Below the pieces are notes generated by a model. It was not told the DNA's origin, made no database searches, and saw only the letters and a list, made by a program, of their open reading frames with translations. From Propionibacterium sp. (GTDB taxonomy: Bacteria > Actinomycetota > Actinomycetes > Propionibacteriales > Propionibacteriaceae), in the NCBI GenBank assembly GCA_012517965.1, contig JAAYTZ010000085.1, forward strand, positions 1 to 44,966: 44,966 nt of DNA, given 5' to 3'. Below are positions 23,849 to 30,252 of the stretch, piece after piece. Each line of letters starts with the position of its first letter. Position 1 is the first letter of the stretch. A program made the translations under genes and the position numbers.

Positions 23849-24176
23849 GGGTGTTCCTCTCGCGTGCTCGGCCCGCGGGTGCTGGCACACCTTGCGGGCC
23901 CGTTGTGGGCGTGGCGGTCCGATGCTTGGCACCGGCTTTGTTCCGGGCCGTGGTCCCGATTCGCGGAATCCTCCTGGCTTGGGTGAATCCGTTCTGCGCG
24001 GCAGTCTAAGCAGGCGCGGCGACTTTCCTGCACAGGTAGGCACGGGCCCGCGCCGCTGGGGGGTCGTCGGGCGTCCACCGCAGGGGGTCGGCCCTAGTCA
24101 CGGACGCGAGACACCTAGCCGCGGCTATCGGCGTCCGGTCCTTCTTGGCGACGTTCTCCACAGGGCATCCACAGGG
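23849..24176. other. Intergenic region between integrase and excisionase operon
   Basis: A 328-base stretch without a convincing gene. On the minus strand TAGACT at 24003-24008 is a plausible -10 for the leftward operon, leaving a leader of about 155 bases. At its right end TCCACAGGGC occurs twice (24157-24166 and 24168-24177), the second copy touching the integrase stop; TTCTCCACA there is close to a DnaA box. No strong terminator is visible. Confidence 0.45.
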
Positions 24177-25352
24177 CTAGGCGTCCTCGGCCATCCTCGA
24201 CAGGGCGGCCGCCAGTGCCTTAGCGCGATCGCGGGCCGCGTGCTGGTAGCGCTGGGCGGCGGCCGGCGTCGAGTGCCCACCCCACGCCATGAGCTCAGCC
24301 GTCGTCGCGCCCGTCTGGGCCGCCCACGTCAGGCCGGAGTGCCTGAGGTCGTGTAGATGCAGGTCAGGGCGTCCAGCGGCCTCCCGCGCCCGGCAGAACC
24401 CACTTGAGGACTCGTTGATGATGCGGCCGCCGATGACACGGCGTCGGGCCGGTTTGCCGTTCAGAGTCGACTGGGACAAGTGGCCCCCGTGCTTGGCGGG
24501 GAACAGCAGACCAGCCGGGCCGGGCTGGGCGTAGGCGTCCAGGTGGGCCTGGACGATGGGCAGCAGGAAGGGCGGCAACGGTAGGTCACGGACGCCAGCG
24601 GCCGACTTCGGGGTGGTCACCTTCCGTTCCCCTCCCACGAGGACGACGCCGCGTCGGATGCGCAGCACTCCACGCCGTAGGTCGACGTCCTGGCGGCGTA
24701 GCTCGGTGACTTCTCCGAAGCGCAGCGCACACCAAGCCATGAGCAGGACGGCCAGCCGGTGCCGCTCGGGCATGTGGGCGACGATGGATGCGAGTTCGGC
24801 CGGGGTGACCGGTTCCGCCTTGTGGGTCGTGCGGGCCCTCGATGCGCCGGGGATGCTCGGGGGTGTGATGCGCTTGTCCCTCTTGGCCGCGTCCCGCAGG
24901 ATGCCGCGCAGCAGCGCGTACGCGTGGGCGTTGGCGACCGGGGTCGCGGGTAGGTTCTCGCGCCACTCCGTCAACACGTCTTCGGTGATGGCGTGCATCG
25001 GCAACGGGCCGAGCTCGGGCAGGATGCGCGACTCCAGCAGCTTCCCGTAGTGCTCCCGCGTGCGATCCTTCAGTGGCTCCCCGTCGGGGCGCCGGTGGGC
25101 CTCCAGCCACCGAGGGGCGTACTCGGCCAGCGTGCCCGCGGTCGCGTGCTTGGCGCGGGCCCGGGCGGCCGGTGACGTCCAGGCGTCCGACTCCACCAAG
25201 CGGCGTTCGTCGCGTAGCCATCCTTCGGCGTCCATCTTCCGCAGGAACGTCGTCGGGGCGGGATGCCGGGTCGCGTCCGGCCCGATGTAGGACGCCTGCC
25301 AGCGTCCCGATGGGAGCTTGCGTAGCTTCCCGAATCCTCGCCTGCTAGCCAT
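24177..25352 (-). CDS. Tyrosine-recombinase integrase
   Basis: It catalyses site-specific integration at tRNA-Asn. The 391-residue protein has an N-terminal arm-binding domain (GKLRKLPSGRWQASYIGPD), a SAM-like core-binding domain from about 70 to 165 (TLAEYAPRWLEAHR) and a catalytic domain. The catalytic residues are visible: Arg211 (ALRFGEV), Lys249 (TTPKSAAGVR), His334 and Arg337 (LHDLRHSG), His360 (WGGHST) and Tyr369 (RYQHA). I prefer the ATG at 25352, right before the arm domain; earlier in-frame ATGs fall in the arm repeats. It lies 160 bases from attR and points away from it, as usual. Confidence 0.95.
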   Translation of the reverse strand: MASRRGFGKLRKLPSGRWQASYIGPDATRHPAPTTFLRKMDAEGWLRDERRLVESDAWTSPAARARAKHATAGTLAEYAPRWLEAHRRPDGEPLKDRTREHYGKLLESRILPELGPLPMHAITEDVLTEWRENLPATPVANAHAYALLRGILRDAAKRDKRITPPSIPGASRARTTHKAEPVTPAELASIVAHMPERHRLAVLLMAWCALRFGEVTELRRQDVDLRRGVLRIRRGVVLVGGERKVTTPKSAAGVRDLPLPPFLLPIVQAHLDAYAQPGPAGLLFPAKHGGHLSQSTLNGKPARRRVIGGRIINESSSGFCRAREAAGRPDLHLHDLRHSGLTWAAQTGATTAELMAWGGHSTPAAAQRYQHAARDRAKALAAALSRMAEDA

Positions 25353-25367
25353 CGCCGCGGGCCGTCG

Positions 25368-25387
25368 CGTGCACCATACGTGCACCA
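25368..25387. repeat. Putative integrase arm site, right
   Basis: Two CGTGCACC units in a 20-bp block matching 16752-16771 at 19 of 20 positions in the same orientation. It overlaps the possible longer start of the integrase gene, so binding could also repress integrase expression. Confidence 0.6.
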
Positions 25388-25514
25388 TAGCAACCGTTCC
25401 GGCCCTAGTTCTGCGGACTTGTGCATGCGGGGAAAGTTCCCCTACTGTCAGCCCCAACACCTAGTCGGAACGCTCAGTGACAAGGGCCGACGACAGACCG
25501 GGAACACGCGGGCC

Positions 25515-25545
25515 GTTACTGGTTCGAGTCCAGTCGGGGGAGCCA
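25515..25545 (+). repeat. attR
   Basis: The right copy of the 31-bp tRNA-Asn 3'-end duplication, identical to 16662-16692. The bases to its left are not tRNA-like, confirming it as the displaced tRNA end. Confidence 0.93.
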
Positions 25546-25551
25546 CCGCGA

Positions 25552-25593
25552 AAGGGCGTTCCGACAAGGTGAGACACCAGTCGGGACGCCCTT
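25552..25593 (+). terminator. Original host terminator of tRNA-Asn
   Basis: AAGGGCGTTCCGAC (25552-25565) pairs with GTCGGGACGCCCTT (25580-25593), followed by CGCTTTC. It is the same hairpin type as at 16700 but with small differences, now separated from the tRNA by the element. Confidence 0.8.
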
Positions 25594-25681
25594 CGCTTTC
25601 GGCCCGCGGGCAACAACCGGGCAGGGGCCTCGCACTGTCCACCACCAGCGCCTGCCGGGTCGTCCCCGTGCCGTTCACCCC

Positions 25682-26047
25682 TCACCGGCCGCCACCGCCA
25701 CCCCGCAGGATCGCCGTCATCTTCTTCCCCCGCGCCAACTCGTCGATCAGTTTGTCCAGGGAGCGGATCTGTCGCATGAGCGGGTCCTCCACCTCCTCCA
25801 CCCGGCAGCCGCAGACCACCCCGGTGATGAGCGCCGCGTCCGGGTTGAAGGCCGGCGCCTCGGCGAAGAACGTCGCCAGGTCGACGCCGGAGGCGACGGC
25901 CCGCTCCAGCCCTGCGGCGTCGTAGCCGGTGAGCCAGGTGATGATCTGATCCACCTCGGCGCGGGTGCGCTGCTTGCGCTCCGCCTTGGCGACGTACAGC
26001 GGGTAGATGCTGGCGAAGCTCGTGCCGAAGATGCGGTGTCCCGTCAT
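25682..26047 (-). CDS. DUF2200 domain protein
   Basis: A 121-residue protein matching DUF2200 over its whole length. It begins [20 protein letters not shown], then [20 protein letters not shown] and [20 protein letters not shown]. The motif [20 protein letters not shown] precedes the basic end ELARGKKM. The family is widespread, small and of unknown function; it is reported in varied bacteria without a firm role. It is a single leftward gene just right of the integrated element, with a glycine/arginine tail. Confidence 0.9.
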   Translation of the reverse strand: MTGHRIFGTSFASIYPLYVAKAERKQRTRAEVDQIITWLTGYDAAGLERAVASGVDLATFFAEAPAFNPDAALITGVVCGCRVEEVEDPLMRQIRSLDKLIDELARGKKMTAILRGGGGGR

Positions 26048-26064
26048 CGGTCCCTCCCTGGTCG

Positions 26065-26490
26065 ATGCAGCCTGTGGGGGCGAGCATGGCCCGTCGGGCG
26101 TCCCGCTGTCATCTTCGGACGCCGCGGCTGCGGCTCCGCACGCCGCCGGCCGGCGGGCCCCGCACGCAGCTGTGGACCGCCCAGAAGGCCGCCAAGCGCT
26201 TCTGGCAGAACACGCTGGCCGACGTCGGCAGCCTCGCCGCGGAGATCCGGCGGGCCACCCGGGACGCCCCGACCCGCGCCGCGGCCGACGCGGTGCTCGC
26301 CGCGCTCATGCCCGGGCCGGACGGGTTCGTCGTCGCCGAGGCGCACCGGGGCGCGGGGGTGGCCGCCTGCACGGGCGTCACCGTCTACCTGCCGTCGCCG
26401 CTGGTCGGCGTATCGCGGTTCTACGCCGACCTCGACTTCGCCCGCGAGCACGGCTGGCGGTCGATGGTGGACGCCTACGTGCGGGCCTAA
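26065..26490 (+). pseudogene. C-terminal remnant of a clostripain-like (C11) peptidase
   Basis: Only the last 105 or so residues read as protein: [20 protein letters not shown], then a helix, then GFVVAEAHRGAGVAACTGVT and VYLPSPLVGVSRFYADLDFA, ending GWRSMVDAY. 'Gly-Val-Thr-Val-Tyr-x-Pro ... Tyr-x-x-LDFA ... W ... AY' is how C11/clostripain-type peptidases end, as far as I recall. The caspase-like catalytic His and Cys would lie in the missing N-terminal part. The upstream 60 residues have no coding character. I infer a 5'-truncated gene; a small intact gene of another family is possible. Confidence 0.5.
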
Positions 26491-26499
26491 CTGGTCGGG

Positions 26500-27369
26500 T
26501 CAGCCGGTGCAGGTGATCCGGAAGGCGGCCTTGCCGGTCGTCCAGTCGTCGGGGTCGGTGACCTGGGCGGCCTGCCAACCGCTGTACTCGCGCAGGCTGG
26601 AGCCGCCGAGGGTCCAGGTGGTCTCGATCGGCTGGGTGCCCGGGCCGGCGAAGGTGAGCGTCTTCGTCGGGGCGGTGGCGCCGTCGCTGCGCAGGAACTT
26701 GTAGGTCACGGTTCCGCTGCCTCCGGCCACCGAGATGTGGCCCGAGAACGTGATCTTCGCCGGGCAGGGGCCCACGTACTCCGTGGGGGTGGCCTGCAGG
26801 GTCACCTCGACGATCCGGAAACCGGTCGGGGCGCTGGTGGTGGGGGGCCGGGTGGTCGTCGTGGTCGTCGTGGTCGTCGTGGTCGTCGTTGGCGTGATGG
26901 GGCCGCCGGGCCAGTTCGGGAAGAAGAGGCGCCACACGGCGACGCCGAGGGCCACCACGAGCATGGCGACAAGGACGACCAGCCACCCGCGGCGCGGCGG
27001 CGCCGCCGGGGCGGGGACCGGCGCCCGCGGCGTCCGGGGTGGGGGTGCGGCGGGGTCGTCGGGACGCGCGTCCACGACCAGCGGGTTGCTGGCCGCGGCC
27101 AGCCGGAGCTGCGCCCAGGGCACGTTCGGGCGGACGCGGCTGCAGTAGTCGATGAGCTCGTCGATGCGTCCGGTGCGGGCGAAGGTGCGCACGAGGTCGA
27201 CGACCCTGTGGGTCTTGGAGTCGCCGGCGAGGCTCTCGTAGTCGACCCGCAGGTCGAAGCACAGGGTCTCGAGTTCGGTCTCGTCGAAGTAGCTCTCGAG
27301 GATCTTCCGCAACTCGATGTGCCACGTCGCCGGGGACGACGGGCGGGGCCCGGGGCTCGGGTTGGACAT
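26500..27369 (-). CDS. Single-pass membrane protein with N-terminal death-like effector-associated domain
   Basis: A 289-residue protein. Residues 16-90 form a helical domain (ELRKILESYFDETELETLCF, DLRVDYESLAGDSKTHRVVD, IDELIDYCSRVRPNVPW) of the kind called effector-associated or bacterial death-like domains. A Pro-rich linker is followed by one membrane helix at 129-147 (GWLVVLVAMLVVALGVAVW), then a run of 13 threonines encoded by a GTGGTCGTC repeat (about 26850-26890). About 110 external residues of beta-sandwich type end it (TLQATPTEYVGPCPAKITFS, SGTVTYKFLRSDGATAP), with two Cys that could pair. The start at 27369 follows GGGAGGTGCC. Divergent from the CHAT gene, which ends with a similar domain. 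Confidence 0.85.
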   Translation of the reverse strand: MSNPSPGPRPSSPATWHIELRKILESYFDETELETLCFDLRVDYESLAGDSKTHRVVDLVRTFARTGRIDELIDYCSRVRPNVPWAQLRLAAASNPLVVDARPDDPAAPPPRTPRAPVPAPAAPPRRGWLVVLVAMLVVALGVAVWRLFFPNWPGGPITPTTTTTTTTTTTTTRPPTTSAPTGFRIVEVTLQATPTEYVGPCPAKITFSGHISVAGGSGTVTYKFLRSDGATAPTKTLTFAGPGTQPIETTWTLGGSSLREYSGWQAAQVTDPDDWTTGKAAFRITCTG

Positions 27370-27453
27370 CGGCACCTCCCTGGGACACGACGCCGAGTGT
27401 CGCCATCCTCCCACCCCGAGGCCGCGGGCGGGAGGGGGTGCGCACCCGCCGAC

Positions 27454-27546
27454 GGTGTTGTCCGGTTGTCTGCGGGGTGCGGCGGGTTGTCTCCCCGGTG
27501 TTGTCCGGTTGTCTCCCGGGTGCGGTGGATTGTCTCCCGGGTGCGG
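27454..27546. repeat. 43-bp tandem repeat between the two effector-domain genes
   Basis: Two units starting at 27454 and 27497 share most positions; each holds GGTGTTGTCCGGTTGTCT and a GGTTGTCTCCC- or GATTGTCTCCC-type block. Related copies lie in the dgt 5' end (about 7368-7452) and in the DUF4185 gene (about 8865-8885), so this is a dispersed repeat family, expanded here between two divergent promoters. Confidence 0.8.
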
Positions 27547-27561
27547 CCGGCCCCCGCTCAG

Positions 27562-27567
27562 TAGGCT
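27562..27567 (+). promoter_or_regulatory. -10 box of the CHAT gene
   Basis: TAGGCT lies 27 bases before the GTG at 27595, next to the tandem repeat; a GGGAGG ribosome binding site follows at 27585. Confidence 0.5.
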
Positions 27568-27594
27568 GGCCGCACCCGACCCGCGGGAGGTCCC

Positions 27595-29070
27595 GTGCGC
27601 TACCTCAACTTCGACCTCGAGCTGTTCGGCCACCGCCAGACCGACGAGGCCGACCTGTTCTCGGTCCGCGTGCAGGCGTCCCCGGTGGGGGAGCAGCGGT
27701 TCGAGGACGCCACGCCGGTCGCGCTGTCGCTGGCGGTGCGGCAGGCGGTCGCCGCGCTGCGCCGCCGGCAGCTGTCGTGGGCCGGTCTGGTCGGCCTGGG
27801 CGCGCAACTGGGGGCGGCGCTGTTCCCGCCCGCGGTGGCGGGGCTGTGGGCGTCCGCCCGCCAGGCGCTGGCCGGCGACGACCGGCTGCGCCTGCGGCTC
27901 AAGCTCGACACCTACGGGTTGGCCGAGTTGCCGTGGGAGTACGCCTACCTGCCGGCCGCCGGGGTGCCGGCCGCACGGCGCGGGCCCGAGGGGTTCCTGG
28001 TGCTCGACCGTCGCGTGTCCCTGGTGCGCTACGAGGTGCAGGAGGGGCCGCTCGTGCCGCTTGCGGCCGCGGACGGACCGCTGCGCCTGGTCGCGTTGCT
28101 GGCCGATCCCGCCGAGCCCGGGCTGGACCGCCTCGACGTGAACCGGGAGCGCCGCAGCATCGAGGACGCCCTCGCCGGGCTGCCGGTGCTGGCCGAGTTC
28201 CACGTCCCGGCCACGGCGGACGCCCTCCTGGCGGCCCTGGCGACGCCCGCCCAGGTCTTCCACTTCGCCGGTCACGGCCGTTTCGACGGCGACCTGGGGG
28301 AGCGCTACGGCAGCGAGGAGGGCCAGGGGGCGCTCCTGCTCGCCGACGAGTCCGGACGCCCCCGGCCCCTGTCCGCGCAGCACCTGGCGCTGGCGCTCAC
28401 CGGGTGCGGCGTCCGGTTGGCGGTGCTGACCGCCTGCGAGGGGGCGCAGGTGGACGCCGCGTCCCCGTGGGCGGGGGTGGTCTCGGCGCTGACCCGCCGG
28501 GGGATCCCGGCGGTGGTGGGCATGCAGTTCGGCCTCCGCGACGCCAACGCGACCCTGTTCAGCCGGGCGTTCTACCGGGCGCTGGCCGCCGGGCAGCCGA
28601 TCGACGCGGCGGTCACCGACGGCCGGCTGGCGATCCTCACTCAGGCCGGGCCCGACGAGCGGGACTGGGGCGTGCCGGTGCTGTACCTGCGCGCCCACGA
28701 CGGGGTGCTGTTCCCCGCGCCGGCGGCCCAGCCGGTCCCGCAGCCGGCGGCCCAGCCGGTCCCGCAGCCGATGGCCCAGCCGGTCACGCAGCCGGCGGCA
28801 GGGCCGGCGTCCGCGGGTGGGCCGGTGGACAAGCGGCGGCTGCGGGAGGCGATGCTGCCGGCGTTCAGCACCGCCGAACTCGAGATCCTCTGCAGCGACC
28901 TCGAGGCCGACCTGGCCGCGGCGGGCACCCCGCTCCCGGTGAATCTCGAACTCGTCGGCGGCGCCGACAAGGCCCAACGCGTGCTGCACCTCATCGAGTA
29001 CCTCGATCGGCGCGCGCTGCTGCCGGCGCTGGTGGGGGCGGTGCGGCGGGCGCGCCCCGGCCTGGTGTAG
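27595..29070 (+). CDS. CHAT-domain (caspase-like) protease with C-terminal death-like domain
   Basis: A 491-residue predicted cysteine protease. The N-terminal part carries LKLDTYGLAELPWEYAYLP, typical just before CHAT cores. The catalytic dyad is visible: His227 in FHFAGHGRF and Cys281 in AVLTACEGA, with GIPAVVGMQF and FSRAFYRALAAGQPIDAAV completing the fold. A Pro/Gln linker with repeats of AAQPVPQP (about 372-411) leads to a helical domain at 413-488 (RRLREAMLPAFSTAELEILC, ADKAQRVLHLIEYLDRRALL) resembling the N-terminal domain of the divergent membrane protein. CHAT proteases act in bacterial cell-suicide and defence modules; the target here is unknown. GTG start with GGGAGG. Confidence 0.9.
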   Translation: MRYLNFDLELFGHRQTDEADLFSVRVQASPVGEQRFEDATPVALSLAVRQAVAALRRRQLSWAGLVGLGAQLGAALFPPAVAGLWASARQALAGDDRLRLRLKLDTYGLAELPWEYAYLPAAGVPAARRGPEGFLVLDRRVSLVRYEVQEGPLVPLAAADGPLRLVALLADPAEPGLDRLDVNRERRSIEDALAGLPVLAEFHVPATADALLAALATPAQVFHFAGHGRFDGDLGERYGSEEGQGALLLADESGRPRPLSAQHLALALTGCGVRLAVLTACEGAQVDAASPWAGVVSALTRRGIPAVVGMQFGLRDANATLFSRAFYRALAAGQPIDAAVTDGRLAILTQAGPDERDWGVPVLYLRAHDGVLFPAPAAQPVPQPAAQPVPQPMAQPVTQPAAGPASAGGPVDKRRLREAMLPAFSTAELEILCSDLEADLAAAGTPLPVNLELVGGADKAQRVLHLIEYLDRRALLPALVGAVRRARPGLV

Positions 29071-29111
29071 GCGCGGCTGCGCTCAGCGCGGGGCGCCCCT
29101 CGGGGCCCGGC

Positions 29112-29117
29112 TATCGT
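29112..29117 (+). promoter_or_regulatory. -10 box of the DUF427 gene (leaderless)
   Basis: TATCGT ends 6 bases before the ATG at 29124; no ribosome binding site. Confidence 0.5.
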
Positions 29118-29123
29118 GGGCGC

Positions 29124-29624
29124 ATGGTGCGCGGCGTCGTGCCCGACCCGACCGGGCCGGGCCAGGAGTCGGTGTGGGACTACCCGAGGCCCCCGGCGGT
29201 GCGGCGGTGCACGCTGCCGATCCGGGTGGTGTTCGGCGGGGAGGTGATCTGCCAGACCGCCGAGTCCTGGCAGGTGCTCGAGACCAGCCACCCGCCGACC
29301 TACTACCTGCCGCGGGCGGCGTTCGCGGAGGGGGTGCTGCGGCCGGCGTCCGGGTCGTCGTTCTGCGAGTGGAAGGGCGGCGCCCGCTACCTGGACGTCG
29401 TGGCCGGGGGCCGGACGGCCGCGCGCGCGGCCTGGTACTACCCGACGCCGACCCCGAGCTTCGCGATGCTGGCCGGCCACGTGGCGCTCTACGCGGGGCC
29501 GATGGACGAGGTGCTGGTGGGCGGCGAGCGGGTCGTCCCGCAGCCGGGCGGGTTCTACGGCGGCTGGATCACGTCGTCGGTGACCGGGCCGTTCAAGGGC
29601 GTCCCGGGGAGCACCGGTTGGTGA
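29124..29624 (+). CDS. DUF427 domain protein
   Basis: A 166-residue protein with the DUF427 core: VFGGEVICQTAESWQVLETS, then HPPTYYLPRAAFAEGVLRPA, then the signature SSFCEWKGGARYLDVV, AAWYYPTPTPSFAMLAGHVA and LYAGPMDEVLVGGERV. The family folds as a small beta-barrel around the conserved C-E-W-K-G motif. Members are widespread and sometimes near nucleotide metabolism, but the biochemical role is unsettled. It follows the CHAT gene in the same direction, though its own promoter makes a functional link unlikely. Confidence 0.93.
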   Translation: MVRGVVPDPTGPGQESVWDYPRPPAVRRCTLPIRVVFGGEVICQTAESWQVLETSHPPTYYLPRAAFAEGVLRPASGSSFCEWKGGARYLDVVAGGRTAARAAWYYPTPTPSFAMLAGHVALYAGPMDEVLVGGERVVPQPGGFYGGWITSSVTGPFKGVPGSTGW

Positions 29625-29713
29625 TCGGGGTCGAGCCGAGGGCCGGCGGCTCCGGGCAGGTGCCCCAACTCGGACGCGACCGCTGGCGTCCGGCGTCTGT
29701 CGTGCTGCGTTTC

Positions 29714-29729
29714 GTTGCGAAGATGCAAC
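29714..29729. repeat. GTTGC-N6-GCAAC palindrome, copy 1
   Basis: GTTGC GAAGAT GCAAC lies between two convergent gene ends. The surroundings resemble the second copy at 31630, and the two flank the membrane protein and lycopene cyclase genes. Confidence 0.6.
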
Positions 29730-29739
29730 ACTCCCGGGC

Positions 29740-30186
29740 TCAGGACAGCCGAGACAATCGGCGCAGGTGCTCCACGTCGAAACCGAACAGGAAGGCGCCC
29801 TGCACCGCGATGCCCCACCCGGTGCCGCGGAGGAACGGGTCGTGGCCCCGCGTGCGCACCAGCGCCAGCCCGCCGAGCGTGTAGACCACGTCCAGGGCGG
29901 CGTTGACGCCCAGGATGCGGCGCAGTGACGCGCGCTCCTCGGCCCGGCGGACGGGGGTGTGGTTCTCCGGCCGGGCCGCCTTCGCCGCCGCGCTGCGCCC
30001 GCCGCCCAGGGCGATGACCCCGTCGATGAGCCCCCAGGCGGCCGACTGAACCCCGACTCCCCGCCAGAACGCGCTGCCGACCAGCGCCAGTGGCGCCCCG
30101 GTGAGCACGCTGGCCGCAGCCCACCGCATCAGCCGGGACGCCAGCGTCGCCTCGAACTCGTAGATCCCGTCGCGCTCACCGTCCAT
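29740..30186 (-). CDS. Small polytopic membrane protein, DUF6992-like
   Basis: A 148-residue protein with about three membrane helices: RWAAASVLTGAPLALVGSAF, SAAWGLIDGVIALGGG, and ALDVVYTLGGLALVRT plus GIAVQGAFLFGFDVEHL. The pattern 'WGLIDGVIA ... LRRILGVNAALDVVY ... GxxxQGAFLFGFD' is one I associate with DUF6992; the function is unknown. A GGAGGTG sequence before the ATG at 30186 decides the start. It is the second leftward gene after the lycopene cyclase, 66 bases downstream, so the two may be co-transcribed. Confidence 0.8.
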   Translation of the reverse strand: MDGERDGIYEFEATLASRLMRWAAASVLTGAPLALVGSAFWRGVGVQSAAWGLIDGVIALGGGRSAAAKAARPENHTPVRRAEERASLRRILGVNAALDVVYTLGGLALVRTRGHDPFLRGTGWGIAVQGAFLFGFDVEHLRRLSRLS

Positions 30187-30252
30187 CGGCCGCACCTCCA
30201 CGTCTCCGGTCGTCCACCCCCAGCCTGCGGACGCGGGGGGCGTCCTGACACG

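Larger units (their letters stand above)
16662..25545. mobile_element. Integrated element in tRNA-Asn, about 8.9 kb, with capsid genes
   Basis: A 31-bp sequence from the tRNA-Asn 3' end (16662-16692) is repeated exactly at 25515-25545. The integrase gene lies just inside the right copy and an excisionase gene is near it. Inside are a RecA-like replication ATPase, a WhiB-like protein, a scaffold protein and a major capsid protein, but no portal, terminase, protease, tail or lysis gene. Several small genes are broken. It is either a satellite that borrows the rest of its virion or a decayed prophage. Confidence 0.9.

Noticed and set aside
25515-25545. A second tRNA-Asn gene
   Set aside because: Only the T arm and acceptor 3' strand are present; the D and anticodon arms are missing, so it is attR.
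25448-25678. Minus-strand ORF over attR (contains PTGLEPVTARV)
   Set aside because: It is again antisense of the duplicated tRNA end; not a gene.
26840-26895. GTGGTCGTC repeat as a possible CRISPR or regulatory array
   Set aside because: It is an in-frame 9-base repeat encoding a threonine run in the membrane protein; no spacers.
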